Of a stretch of DNA of 64,000 nucleotides, positions 44,149-51,487 are shown one piece after another (position 1 is the first letter of the stretch; every line of letters begins with the position of its first letter). The notes beneath the pieces were generated by a model. It searched no databases. It was not told the origin of the DNA and saw nothing but the letters and a program-made list of their open reading frames with translations. The position numbers were made by a program, and so were the translations under genes. The stretch comes from JACCZH01 sp963729445 (GTDB lineage Bacteria; Chloroflexota; Chloroflexia; Thermomicrobiales; CFX8): assembly GCA_963729445.1 (NCBI GenBank), contig CAVSNU010000005.1:248001-312000 (forward strand), in the 5' to 3' direction.

Positions 44149-44283
44149 CCCCCACCTCTTTCGTTAAGACAACCCACGAGGCCATCTTACGCGAACAGGT
44201 TGATGTGCGACTCTTCACAAATTGTGAGTTCAGGTTAAACTGCCAACAAGCCGTACTACGTGCACCATGAAGGGGAATCTATC

Positions 44284-44577
44284 GTGGGGAACTTCCTAAG
44301 TTTTCAGGAGATGATTGCGCCGAAAATAATTGAAGGGTTCTTCGCGGTCGCGACCCTTGGTTTTATCCTGCTCGGTGTCGTTATGGCCTTTCAGGGCAAT
44401 GACAACGGCCTTTTGTTCGGCGTGCTCGTCGCAGTCGGCGGCCCGGCAGTCACACGCATTTGGTGCGAGTTCCTAATTGTCGTCTTCCGAATCTATGAAG
44501 TGCTTAACGATGTCAGCGACCAGTTAGACGACGTGATAGAAGCACTTGCAGAGGAAGATAGTCGAATCGCCGTCTAG
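44284..44577 (+). CDS. DUF4282 membrane protein (moron)
   Basis: This 97-residue protein starts at GTG 44,284, with AAGGGG seven bases before. FLSFQEMIAPKIIEGFFAVATLGFILLGVVMAFQG is followed by a second helix and an acidic tail, with IWCEFLIVVFRIYEVL as the DUF4282 hallmark. It is read from the opposite strand to the structural genes, next to the lipoprotein, and is probably a lysogeny-expressed insertion. Confidence 0.75.
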   Translation: MGNFLSFQEMIAPKIIEGFFAVATLGFILLGVVMAFQGNDNGLLFGVLVAVGGPAVTRIWCEFLIVVFRIYEVLNDVSDQLDDVIEALAEEDSRIAV

Positions 44578-44618
44578 CCATTTGCGATAAAGCATCCACC
44601 GGGTGTAACACACAGCCA

Positions 44619-44642
44619 AGGGAGGCTCACCGCCTCCCCTTC
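44619..44642. terminator. Hairpin between DUF4282 and chaperone units
   Basis: AAGGGAGGC-TCACC-GCCTCCC forms a short strong hairpin between two converging transcripts (44,619-44,640 region), followed by TTCGTCG on the plus strand. Confidence 0.45.
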
Positions 44643-44665
44643 GTCGTCGCCTCGTTCCGGTCTAT

Positions 44666-44839
44666 CTACCCCGTGTCCTGCTTCCCTTGAATCAGCCGTA
44701 TCCGTGGGATCTTAAAGCGCTTTTCGATGGACGCTGCCATTTGCTCACAACCGCGTTTCGTGGCAGCGTCGGACGCGCCGCTGGCAATAATGAGCAACGC
44801 CCGTCGCATCTCTAGCCAGAACTCGCGGTCATCTTTCAT
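44666..44839 (-). CDS. Small phage protein after the tail-assembly chaperones
   Basis: This 57-residue protein (MKDDREFWLEMRRALLIIAS...) starts at ATG 44,839, with AGGAG upstream. It is helical with a basic C-terminus. Function unknown. Confidence 0.5.
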   Translation of the reverse strand: MKDDREFWLEMRRALLIIASGASDAATKRGCEQMAASIEKRFKIPRIRLIQGKQDTG

Positions 44840-44850
44840 CCTGCCTGCTC

Positions 44851-45335
44851 CTAGCGCCACTTCCAGTTCTTCATGACTTCGATGATCGGACCATTGATGT
44901 CGTCCGGTGCGTTCATGAGGTCGTCGTACGACCAGCCCATGAACTTGCAGATCACGACTTCGTCTTGGAGCCGGGCTTCTCGGGCGTCGCGTCGTTTGGG
45001 TCCGCGTCACGTTCCTCCTGGTAGGCCGTGAGCTCGGCAAGGATCTCGTGCGCGGTCTCCGGGTCAAGCGCCGCGATGGCGTCCTGCGACACCGGCACGT
45101 TCTTGCCGTTCTCGTCCACCAGGGACCAGTCCGTAACCCACATGCCGATGCGCACGAGCGGCACCCGCGCGAAGTCGACCTGCATCGTCCCGCCGAAGCG
45201 GGTACCGGTCAGCCCGGCGTTGGCCAGCGTCTGCTGCTCGCCGTAGGTGAGGCGCTCTTTGATATCGATCCAGTCGCCGTCGGAGAGCTCCCGGCGAACG
45301 GTGGCGGGTGTGACGAAGCGGCTTCTCTTGGCCAT
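44851..45335 (-). CDS. Tail-assembly chaperone, long form made by -1 frameshift
   Basis: The gene starts at ATG 45,335, preceded by AAGGGAAG. The zero-frame product (126 residues) ends at 44,952 with PGSKTKS. The slippery heptamer CCCAAAC lies in frame (C CCA AAC) at 44,994-45,000 on the minus strand. A -1 shift there continues RRDAREARLQDEVVICKFMGWSYDDLMNAPDDI and ends at 44,851 with MKNWKWR. FMGWSYDDL resembles the second-chaperone segment of siphovirus G/GT pairs. The two products load tail tube onto the tape measure. Confidence 0.82.
44952..45335 (-). CDS. Tail-assembly chaperone, short (zero-frame) form
   Basis: This 127-residue reading (MAKRSRFVTPATVRRELSDGDWIDIKERLTYGEQQTL...) is the gpG-like product made without frameshifting. 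It is mainly helical, with an acidic C-terminus (TAYQEERDADPNDATPEKP). It precedes the tape measure, as in lambda-type phages. Confidence 0.8.
   Translation of the reverse strand: MAKRSRFVTPATVRRELSDGDWIDIKERLTYGEQQTLANAGLTGTRFGGTMQVDFARVPLVRIGMWVTDWSLVDENGKNVPVSQDAIAALDPETAHEILAELTAYQEERDADPNDATPEKPGSKTKS
44994..45000 (-). promoter_or_regulatory. Slippery heptamer CCCAAAC (-1 frameshift site)
   Basis: On the minus strand the in-frame C CCA AAC allows tandem re-pairing to CCC AAA. Downstream, the -1 frame stays open for 46 codons past the zero-frame stop. Confidence 0.8.
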
Positions 45336-45351
45336 GTGGGTCTTCCCTTCC

Positions 45352-45615
45352 TCATACAAACTCAGGCCTGCCAATCGCGTGGATCGTGAGCCGGTCCCGG
45401 CCCTCGAAGGTCACGTTGCGCCATACCCAGGCGCGGGTACCAACGTGCAGTCGCAGCTCGAACGGGCCGCTCGCGGCGATCCAGTAGGCGTCCACTGTCC
45501 GCACCTGGGCCTCGAACGTCCAGGTGACGCCCTCCTGGGTGGCGGTCCAGGGCCCGAGCGTGGCGGCGTTGCGGCCGCCCGCCCGGAGCTGCCCGGACAC
45601 GCCTCGGGCCTTCAT
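45352..45615 (-). CDS. Small tail-region protein
   Basis: This 87-residue beta-rich protein (VTWTFEAQVRTVDAYWIAASGPFELRLHVGTRAWVWRNVTFEG) follows the tail tube gene with a TAATG overlap. It has the look of a small tail or neck protein; the family is not recognised. Confidence 0.55.
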   Translation of the reverse strand: MKARGVSGQLRAGGRNAATLGPWTATQEGVTWTFEAQVRTVDAYWIAASGPFELRLHVGTRAWVWRNVTFEGRDRLTIHAIGRPEFV

Positions 45616-46019
45616 TAGGTGCCAGTCTCGAAGCTCCAGTCGCCGTTGGCCATCGCCGTACCGGAGACGCTGATCGCGCCGGTGGCGGACACGGACATGG
45701 ACATGTCGACCCAGGCCGGACCGGACCAGAACTTCTCATCGTTCAACCGGTCGGGGTACAGGTACATCTTCACGCCGTCGGCGCTCTCAGAGGCCGAGTA
45801 GAGCGAGTCGTCAGTGTTGTCCCAGAAGCCCGAGAAGCTGATCGACACGTCCGACAGGCCCCGTACGTAGGACTTGTTGGCCGCGCCGAACTCGGTAACT
45901 TCCGGCTTGTCAGACGAGCGGTCGATCGACCACTCCGACATGCCGATGACCGGCGCGGCGTTGCCGCTCGCTGAGGTCGACATGTAAATTGCCCCATTTT
46001 TCCCATGAACTTTAGCCAC
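45615..46019 (-). CDS. Major tail tube protein-like
   Basis: This 134-residue beta-rich protein (KVHGKNGAIYMSTSASGNAAPVIGMSEWSIDRSSDKPEVTEFG) resembles siphovirus tail tube subunits. VSISFSGFWDNTDDSLY...YLYPDRLNDEKFWSGPAWVDMS fits the family's strand pattern. Position before the chaperone and tape-measure genes supports this. It starts at GTG 46,019, with AGGTG upstream. An HNH gene lies on the opposite strand immediately upstream. Confidence 0.75.
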   Translation of the reverse strand: MAKVHGKNGAIYMSTSASGNAAPVIGMSEWSIDRSSDKPEVTEFGAANKSYVRGLSDVSISFSGFWDNTDDSLYSASESADGVKMYLYPDRLNDEKFWSGPAWVDMSMSVSATGAISVSGTAMANGDWSFETGT

Positions 46020-46083
46020 TTGTAACGCACCTTTCTAGTACAATTACGTTGATACCGATCCTGCACAAGAGGAGGTCTTTCAC

Positions 46084-46710
46084 ATGAGCGACTCCATTCC
46101 TTGCCAATGTGGTTGTGGGGAGATTGCCCCGGTTGGTAAGCAATTCATTCGTGGCCACTGGTCGCGAACGCCAGAGGCAAAGGCGATGTACCAAGCCCGG
46201 CGCGTCAAGATTGATCCGCCAAACCCTTCGGGGTTGTGTATGTGTGGTTGCGGGGAAGTGACTCCGGTTGCCACGAAGACGAAGCTTGATCGCCTCGAAC
46301 TTCGTGGCCATCACCTTCGGTACATTCATGGGCATCACATGCGCGGCAAGAAGGGGTCCACCCATCCGCGATGGAACGGTGGCCGGTATCAGCATAAATC
46401 GGGCTACATCTACGTATCTGCGCAGGACCACCCGCGTGCTAACGCGGATGGGTATGTGCTTGAGCATCGCCTCGTCGTCGAAGCGACACTTGGACGGCTT
46501 CTCGAACCATTTGAAGTCGTCCATCACATCAACGGCATCCGAAACGATAACCGTCCTGAGAACTTGATCGCGATCCCCTCGCATGCCGGGCACATTGCGA
46601 TTCACCAACCGCTCGAACACTGGCGTGAAACTGTTACGCCCGAAGACCTGAGCAAGATCAACCGTGATAACGGGCGTAAAGGCTTGGAATCGCGATGGGG
46701 TAAGCATTAG
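46084..46710 (+). CDS. HNH homing endonuclease with two CxCGC zinc knuckles
   Basis: This 208-residue protein has two tandem metal-binding repeats (CQCGCGEIAPVGKQFIRGH and CMCGCGEVTPV...) and an HNH core (LVVEATLGRLLEPFEVVHHINGIRNDNRPENL). It ends with an AP2/NUMOD-like basic tail. GAGGAGG precedes ATG 46,084. It lies on the plus strand inside the minus-strand structural operon, the usual position of free-standing homing nucleases that cut phage genomes lacking the insertion. Confidence 0.85.
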   Translation: MSDSIPCQCGCGEIAPVGKQFIRGHWSRTPEAKAMYQARRVKIDPPNPSGLCMCGCGEVTPVATKTKLDRLELRGHHLRYIHGHHMRGKKGSTHPRWNGGRYQHKSGYIYVSAQDHPRANADGYVLEHRLVVEATLGRLLEPFEVVHHINGIRNDNRPENLIAIPSHAGHIAIHQPLEHWRETVTPEDLSKINRDNGRKGLESRWGKH

Positions 46711-47798
46711 GCTACCCCTGCCATCTGAGACCCCATGCCCACACGGGCGAGATCGCTTAGGATTTGGGCCGCGCGCGCGGCGTAGGTGTGGCCGGCAACG
46801 GAAGCTGGTAGTGCGGCCGCAATGCGTTGCCGTTCGGCTGCGTGTGACAGATAGAAGCGGATGGAAGACTCCAGGTCGGCAGGATCAACGAATGCCGGCA
46901 CCAGGTCGCCGAACACCTCGTCAACCTCCTCGCGGTGGTCACTGATCGTGAACACGCCGCAGGCGGCCAGCTCCAGCGCACGCGGGTTGAGCGATTCGGC
47001 CTGCTCGGTGATGTGCTCGACGTCGCGCCCAAAGCCGCGTGAGGTGCGGTAGAGGTTCAGGCCGATCTTCGCGTTGCGATAGAGACTGACGGCCTCCTGG
47101 TTGCTGACGGCGCCGCCGCGGACATGCGCGCTGAGCGGGTCGTCTTCCCTGAGCAGCGGCCAGTTGCCGTACAGCCCGAGGTCGATCCCCGTCCAGTCGA
47201 CCGCTGCGAGCACTGCGCAGCGCTCCTCGAAGCCCGTCCCGACGAACACCACGTCGTGCGACGGGGTCTCGTCTAACACCGGGACCGCGATGTTGTGCTT
47301 GTCCGGCTCGTGCGCGTGCGGTAAGTAGAAGGTGTTTGCGTTAACTTGCCGCAAATACGGAATACTGGAACGCTCGTTCGTCCAGGCGATGTCGACGTGC
47401 TGGATAACCCGCGCCTGTTGCAGATCGTCGTACGGGCTCTCGGTCAGCACGACCCCTACCCGGCGCCCGGCTCGCTTGAGCATGACGATCAGGTCCGGGA
47501 CCATGTACATGGATGAGACAACCAGCACGAGGTCGACGTCGAAGCGCAGCGCCCGCTCAAGCACGTCGATACCCGCCTTGTAGAGCACGTCGCCCGGCGT
47601 GTATGCCGGCGTGCCCGGGTTCGCCTCGACCGCTCGCTTGTAGGCCACTTCGAACCACGAGCCGGCCATCGCGATGCGCTGGTCGAGCGCGTAGTGCACG
47701 ATCTCGCAGCCCTGCGCCTCCAGGTGAGGCACCAGGCCGTCGTAGATGTCGCTCGTGGCGATGCTGGCGCCCGGGTGGACCGCCAAAATTTTAGGCAT
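46707..47798 (-). CDS. Phage glycosyltransferase (CgeB/GT1-like)
   Basis: This 363-residue protein begins MPKILAVHPGASIATSDIYDGL at ATG 47,798. It has the two-Rossmann GT-B layout, with DLVLVVSSMYMVPDLIVMLKRAGRRVGVVLTESPYDD in the N-terminal half. The C-terminal donor side has GLYGNWPLLREDDPL, AKIGLNLYRTSRGFGRDVEHI and ESLNPRALELAACGVFTISDHREEVDEVFGD, matching CgeB-like/glycosyl transferase family 1_2. It lies between the tail methyltransferase and the tail tube, so it may glycosylate tail or capsid protein. The sugar donor is unknown. Confidence 0.8.
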   Translation of the reverse strand: MPKILAVHPGASIATSDIYDGLVPHLEAQGCEIVHYALDQRIAMAGSWFEVAYKRAVEANPGTPAYTPGDVLYKAGIDVLERALRFDVDLVLVVSSMYMVPDLIVMLKRAGRRVGVVLTESPYDDLQQARVIQHVDIAWTNERSSIPYLRQVNANTFYLPHAHEPDKHNIAVPVLDETPSHDVVFVGTGFEERCAVLAAVDWTGIDLGLYGNWPLLREDDPLSAHVRGGAVSNQEAVSLYRNAKIGLNLYRTSRGFGRDVEHITEQAESLNPRALELAACGVFTISDHREEVDEVFGDLVPAFVDPADLESSIRFYLSHAAERQRIAAALPASVAGHTYAARAAQILSDLARVGMGSQMAGVA

Positions 47799-47834
47799 TC
47801 GTACGCCCCAATTCAGTATAATTGGGTGCACATG

Positions 47835-47866
47835 AAAGCCCCGGCGACGCGCGAACGTCCCGGAGC
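47835..47866 (-). terminator. Terminator-like hairpin upstream of the glycosyltransferase gene
   Basis: On the minus strand GCTCCGGGAC pairs with GTCGCCGGGGC (one mismatch each side), followed by TTTCATG. It lies in the 5' leader of the glycosyltransferase gene. Confidence 0.5.
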
Positions 47867-47892
47867 ATGGCATCAGAAGTTAGGAGCTTCCA

Positions 47893-48549
47893 ATGCGCCC
47901 CAAGCGTACCAAGAACACCATGGTTTGCGCGTTCTGCGACATCATCTTTACAAGAAATATAGGCCAGATTCGCACGTATTGTTCGCGTAAGTGTGCGGAT
48001 GCAGCTAAGATTCAACCGGTGGACGAGCGATTCTGGTCGAAGGTGGATCGCAGCGAAGGATGCTGGGAATGGACCGCTGGTCGTACCATTCACGGGTACG
48101 GAAAGTTCTGGATCAATGGCAAGACCACCAATGCCCAGCGGGTTGCTTTCGAACTGACGCACGGCCCGATTGTTGGCGAACTGTGGGTACTTCATCGTTG
48201 CGACAACCCAGGATGCGTTCGACCAGATCATCTCTTCCTTGGAACACCTGCTGAGAATTCGCTTGACATGAAACGCAAACGACGTGCTGCAACTGGAGCT
48301 CGTCACGCTTCGCAGACTCACCCGCATCGTGTCCCTCGTGGTGGTAACCATGGAAGCAAGACGCACCCAGAAGCGTTGCCGCGAGGAGAACATCATCCTA
48401 ATTCGAAACTGACTACCAGTGACGTTCGAGAAATCCGCCAACTTGCAGAATCCGGAGTTCCACAAGTCGAGATAGCCAACAGGTATAGTGTCACCCCGAC
48501 AACCATCGGAGGAATTGTCAAGAGACGCCAATGGAAGCATGTGTCGTAA
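47893..48549 (+). CDS. HNH homing endonuclease with zinc knuckle and HTH end
   Basis: This 218-residue protein has an N-terminal CAFCDIIF...CSRKCAD zinc finger and the HNH core GCWEWTAGRTIHGYGKFWINGKTTNAQRVAFELTHGPIVGELWVLHRCDNPGCVRPDHLFLGT. A basic repeat region and a C-terminal helix-turn-helix (LTTSDVREIRQLAESGVPQVEIANRYSV) follow. It is on the plus strand between two minus-strand structural genes. It differs from the first HNH protein, so two independent insertions are likely. Confidence 0.88.
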   Translation: MRPKRTKNTMVCAFCDIIFTRNIGQIRTYCSRKCADAAKIQPVDERFWSKVDRSEGCWEWTAGRTIHGYGKFWINGKTTNAQRVAFELTHGPIVGELWVLHRCDNPGCVRPDHLFLGTPAENSLDMKRKRRAATGARHASQTHPHRVPRGGNHGSKTHPEALPRGEHHPNSKLTTSDVREIRQLAESGVPQVEIANRYSVTPTTIGGIVKRRQWKHVS

Positions 48550-48551
48550 CA

Positions 48552-49085
48552 TCACTCCGCATCCTCCGCATCGTCGTAGGTTCCTTGAACGATCAGCGCC
48601 TTGAACGCGACGGCGTAAATGTCACCGGCGCGGGCGTCCCGCTCAATGCTTTGCTCGGCAAACCCGGCATCCGTGAGCCACTGCTCGAGGTCCTCCTCGG
48701 TGACATTGGCGTAGAACTCGTCACCGACCCGGCCACCGTTGTTGCCGTGTGGCTGGCGCTCCGGGCCAGCAGCGGTCAGGATCAGCACTCCCGGTACCTG
48801 GAGCATTGCGAACGCGTTAGCGATGATCTCAGCAGCGTTCTCGGCATGCTCCAGTACCTCACAGCACACGACTGTGTCTACTGGTTTCGCCGGCTCGTAG
48901 GCTGCGCCGTCGGCCACCACGTCAACCCCCTTGCCGGGGCGTACGTCGACGCCGGTGTAGTCGGTTTTCGGGAACAAGTCACGCACCGAACCGTTGACGT
49001 TGTAGCTGCCGATCTCGACAACACTCTTGCTCTTCGGTAGCGCCGCCACGGTGCGCTGGACAAACGAATAGGCTTTCTCGTGCAT
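48552..49085 (-). CDS. Class I SAM-dependent methyltransferase of phage
   Basis: This 177-residue protein starts at ATG 49,085, two bases after the upstream stop, with AAGGA-type Shine-Dalgarno. The SAM motifs are VVEIGSYNVNGS, YTGVDVRPGKGVDVVADG and DTVVCCEVLEHAENAAEII. It is a small stand-alone methyltransferase of the UbiE/Methyltransf_11 type. With the downstream glycosyltransferase it may decorate virion proteins or sugars; the substrate is unknown. Confidence 0.8.
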   Translation of the reverse strand: MHEKAYSFVQRTVAALPKSKSVVEIGSYNVNGSVRDLFPKTDYTGVDVRPGKGVDVVADGAAYEPAKPVDTVVCCEVLEHAENAAEIIANAFAMLQVPGVLILTAAGPERQPHGNNGGRVGDEFYANVTEEDLEQWLTDAGFAEQSIERDARAGDIYAVAFKALIVQGTYDDAEDAE

Positions 49086-49087
49086 CC

Positions 49088-49561
49088 TTAACTCCAACCC
49101 AGAACGTGGTCGACCTCGACCGATAGATTGATGCGTGCCCGGTGGCACAACGTCTCGGCAAACATCGCCAGATCCACATCAACGCCGGTGATGGTGGTGC
49201 TGTAATCACGCACCTCGCTGTCGCCGAAATCCCGCTTAGCGGCCAGTGACCGCACGACCGTCTCTGCCAGTGCCATGAACTCCTTTTCGGATGCCGCTGC
49301 GTCGTTCAGGCTGCGGTAGCCGCTGACGATGAACTGGTAGAGCGACGTGTGCGTGCCCAGCACCCCATCCTTTGACGGCTCAATACCGCCGAACTGGACG
49401 ATCCAGGCTCGAATCTGGGCCACGCCGCCGATCGTCGTTTTGAAATGCTCGGCGAAGGTTGCGACGTTCGTGTCATAGCGCCAGTAGTCGTGCACCCGGC
49501 CAATGTCGGTGACGCTGTTGAGCGCTGCCTCAATGCCGTCGCGGATGGTTGCGTAACTCAC
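49088..49561 (-). CDS. Tail terminator/completion protein-like
   Basis: This 157-residue protein begins MSYATIRDGIEAALNSVTDIG. It has a beta-rich middle (AQIRAWIVQFGGIEPSK, LYQFIVSGYRSLNDAAASEKEFMALAETVV). This resembles tail terminator (gpU/gp17-like) proteins, and the position after a gp10-like protein fits. Its ATG overlaps the upstream stop (ATGA). Confidence 0.65.
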   Translation of the reverse strand: MSYATIRDGIEAALNSVTDIGRVHDYWRYDTNVATFAEHFKTTIGGVAQIRAWIVQFGGIEPSKDGVLGTHTSLYQFIVSGYRSLNDAAASEKEFMALAETVVRSLAAKRDFGDSEVRDYSTTITGVDVDLAMFAETLCHRARINLSVEVDHVLGWS

Positions 49562-50049
49562 CGCAGCACCTTGTCGATGATGGCGCTCAGCCGGCGCTCG
49601 AACAGCCGCTTAACCTTGGGGGCCTCACTCTGGTACGCCTTCTCGAACATGCGCGCACCCTTCGTGCCGCGCTTGCCGATGGCCCGCGCGATCATGAACG
49701 CTGCCTGCCGGTCGCCGCCAAACTTGCGGCGCACCCACAGCTCGATCGCTCCAATCGGTGGCATCCTGCCGGGCTTGCGTCCGGTCTCAATGCTGGCGAT
49801 CTTGATCGGGTTGTCACGGTTGAACACGCGCCCGGTCAGATCCACGGCCGATCCGCGCACATCGGTTGTGACGCCGGCGCGGGCCAGACCAGTCGCGCCG
49901 ACCGGGGTGTTCTCAACGACCACGCGCTCAATCTGCGACACCGCAACGTCCATCGTGGCGCGCATCTCGCGCTCGATCATGGCCGGAGCGCGCTCGAACG
50001 CCGCCCGGACCTCATCCGCACCGCGCATCTCGATCGTCAGATCGGCCAT
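49558..50049 (-). CDS. HK97 gp10-like head-tail protein
   Basis: This 163-residue protein has the HK97-gp10 style start (ADLTIEMRGADEVRAAFERAPAMIEREMRATMDVAVSQIERVVVENTPVGATGLARAG), with the signature ENTPVGATG. It is a head-tail joining or minor tail component. ATG 50,049 overlaps the upstream stop (TAATG). Confidence 0.8.
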   Translation of the reverse strand: MADLTIEMRGADEVRAAFERAPAMIEREMRATMDVAVSQIERVVVENTPVGATGLARAGVTTDVRGSAVDLTGRVFNRDNPIKIASIETGRKPGRMPPIGAIELWVRRKFGGDRQAAFMIARAIGKRGTKGARMFEKAYQSEAPKVKRLFERRLSAIIDKVLR

Positions 50050-50750
50050 TACTGCCACCTTCGCGGATGGGTGAGATGATCGACCCCGCTACCGGAGAGC
50101 GATGTGTCCCAGTCGATCGTCACCATGCCGGGTACCACGCCCTTGCGGATACCCATCAGATCGCGATAGTCCTGCTCCAGCGCGCGTGACCGCTTGGCCG
50201 CGCTCTCGTCCTTGGAGCTGCGGTTGGTCGCGTCAGCGTCGATGGTCGAGTCCTGTTCGTGGATGAAGCGCCCTGCCAGGCGCGCCAGCATGCGGCTAGC
50301 CGCCAGCGTCACGAGGGCTTCCTCGTGCCATTCCGGGATCGTGGTAGCCGTCGCGGTGTCCAGATCTTCGATGGTGTGCCGCGCCGTGTAGACCACGCGT
50401 ACGGTCTCCCCCGCACCCGGCGTGTTGTAGGGCAGCTCAAGCACGACGGTTGTCGCGTTCGATTGGTAGACGTGGTAGTCCGACGCCACTAGGTAGCGCT
50501 GCGGCCGCTCGCCGGTTGGGTACTCGACACTCTTGATCTGCGAGAACCCGACGGCGAAATCGCCCGTAAAGCTGAACTGGTACGCGGTGCCGTTGCCGCT
50601 GAAATCCTCCCAGACAGCCAGAGGCGCGTCGCGGTTGTAGCGCGACAGCGCCTCCCGGAACGCCTGTGCCTTGGCATCATCCTTCAGGGCCGAGCCCTGG
50701 TTCTGCAGGAGGTCGTCAGCGCGTGTCCCTAGCACCGCGTAGTCGCTCAT
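50049..50750 (-). CDS. Head-tail connector-like phage protein
   Basis: This 233-residue protein (FREALSRYNRDAPLAVWEDFSGNGTAYQFSF, VLELPYNTPGAGETVRVVYTARHTIEDL) is beta-rich with a helical C-terminal half. The location between capsid and gp10-like genes, and the opening helix with SRYNRD, suggest a connector or adaptor. The family is not recognised with certainty. Confidence 0.6.
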   Translation of the reverse strand: MSDYAVLGTRADDLLQNQGSALKDDAKAQAFREALSRYNRDAPLAVWEDFSGNGTAYQFSFTGDFAVGFSQIKSVEYPTGERPQRYLVASDYHVYQSNATTVVLELPYNTPGAGETVRVVYTARHTIEDLDTATATTIPEWHEEALVTLAASRMLARLAGRFIHEQDSTIDADATNRSSKDESAAKRSRALEQDYRDLMGIRKGVVPGMVTIDWDTSLSGSGVDHLTHPRRWQ

Positions 50751-51013
50751 ACGTACAGCACCGATGCCACGGCCCCGGCGCCCGTCAGGGTGACGTAACC
50801 CGCGCTGCCGATGGTGAACGGCGCGCTTGGCGTGAAGGTGGTCGTCGCGCCAACCGCAGCCGCCAGGGTCAGCACCACGGTGCCTCCTGAGCCGCCCATC
50901 TTGAGCGTGAGGGTTGCAGCCGCAGCCGCAGCCGTCAGCGTGACCGCCATCACCGTGTTGTTCGCCCCCAGGTTGCCCGAGGCTGTGAACTCAGCGATCG
51001 CTACTGGCCCCAC
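50747..51013 (-). CDS. Small Ala/Thr-rich structural protein
   Basis: This 88-residue protein (AEFTASGNLGANNTVMAVTLTAAAAAATLTLKMGG...) has an almost purely small-residue beta-rich composition, like head decoration or fibre spike proteins. The start is GTG 51,013, adjacent to the upstream stop. It lies between the decoration-like and connector-like genes. Confidence 0.55.
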   Translation of the reverse strand: MGPVAIAEFTASGNLGANNTVMAVTLTAAAAAATLTLKMGGSGGTVVLTLAAAVGATTTFTPSAPFTIGSAGYVTLTGAGAVASVLYV

Positions 51014-51424
51014 TTAGGCACCCTCATATTCCACGGTGACGCTGAACTGCGGCAGTGCCAGGCCAGAACCAACCTTCTCGAACTGGATCACCAGCAGCGT
51101 GCCGGCGTCGACCGCCAGCTTTGATGCCGGCGCATAGAGCGTCAGCTTCTCGCCAATCGCGGCGTCGGTGCCGGCCACGAAGTCCTTCGCGCCCAACTCG
51201 GTCGTGCCGGTCCCCGCCGTGCCACCGTTGAGCAGGTTGACGTGGGTCGTGTTGGTGTCCGCGCCGGTAATGGCTGCGTCCGGGCGGATGTAGACCGCGC
51301 GAACTTTGGCCTTGAACGGTACCTCGAAGATGTTGACCCGCTCGGTTGCGGTCGCGGCCGCGTGCGCCCGGATCGTGGTTTGGTGCACGTGTACACCCGG
51401 AACGTCGTGCAGAGAACTGGTCAT
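51014..51424 (-). CDS. Head decoration-like protein
   Basis: This 136-residue protein (TERVNIFEVPFKAKVRAVYIRPDAAITGADTNTTHVNLLN) is beta-rich. It lies directly downstream of the capsid gene, where decoration proteins are usual. Family assignment is tentative. Confidence 0.5.
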   Translation of the reverse strand: MTSSLHDVPGVHVHQTTIRAHAAATATERVNIFEVPFKAKVRAVYIRPDAAITGADTNTTHVNLLNGGTAGTGTTELGAKDFVAGTDAAIGEKLTLYAPASKLAVDAGTLLVIQFEKVGSGLALPQFSVTVEYEGA

Positions 51425-51487
51425 GAGTCGTCCTTTCAGATGAGTACGGCGGGCCGGTCAGGTACCAGCCCGCGTCAGGCCGGCGAT

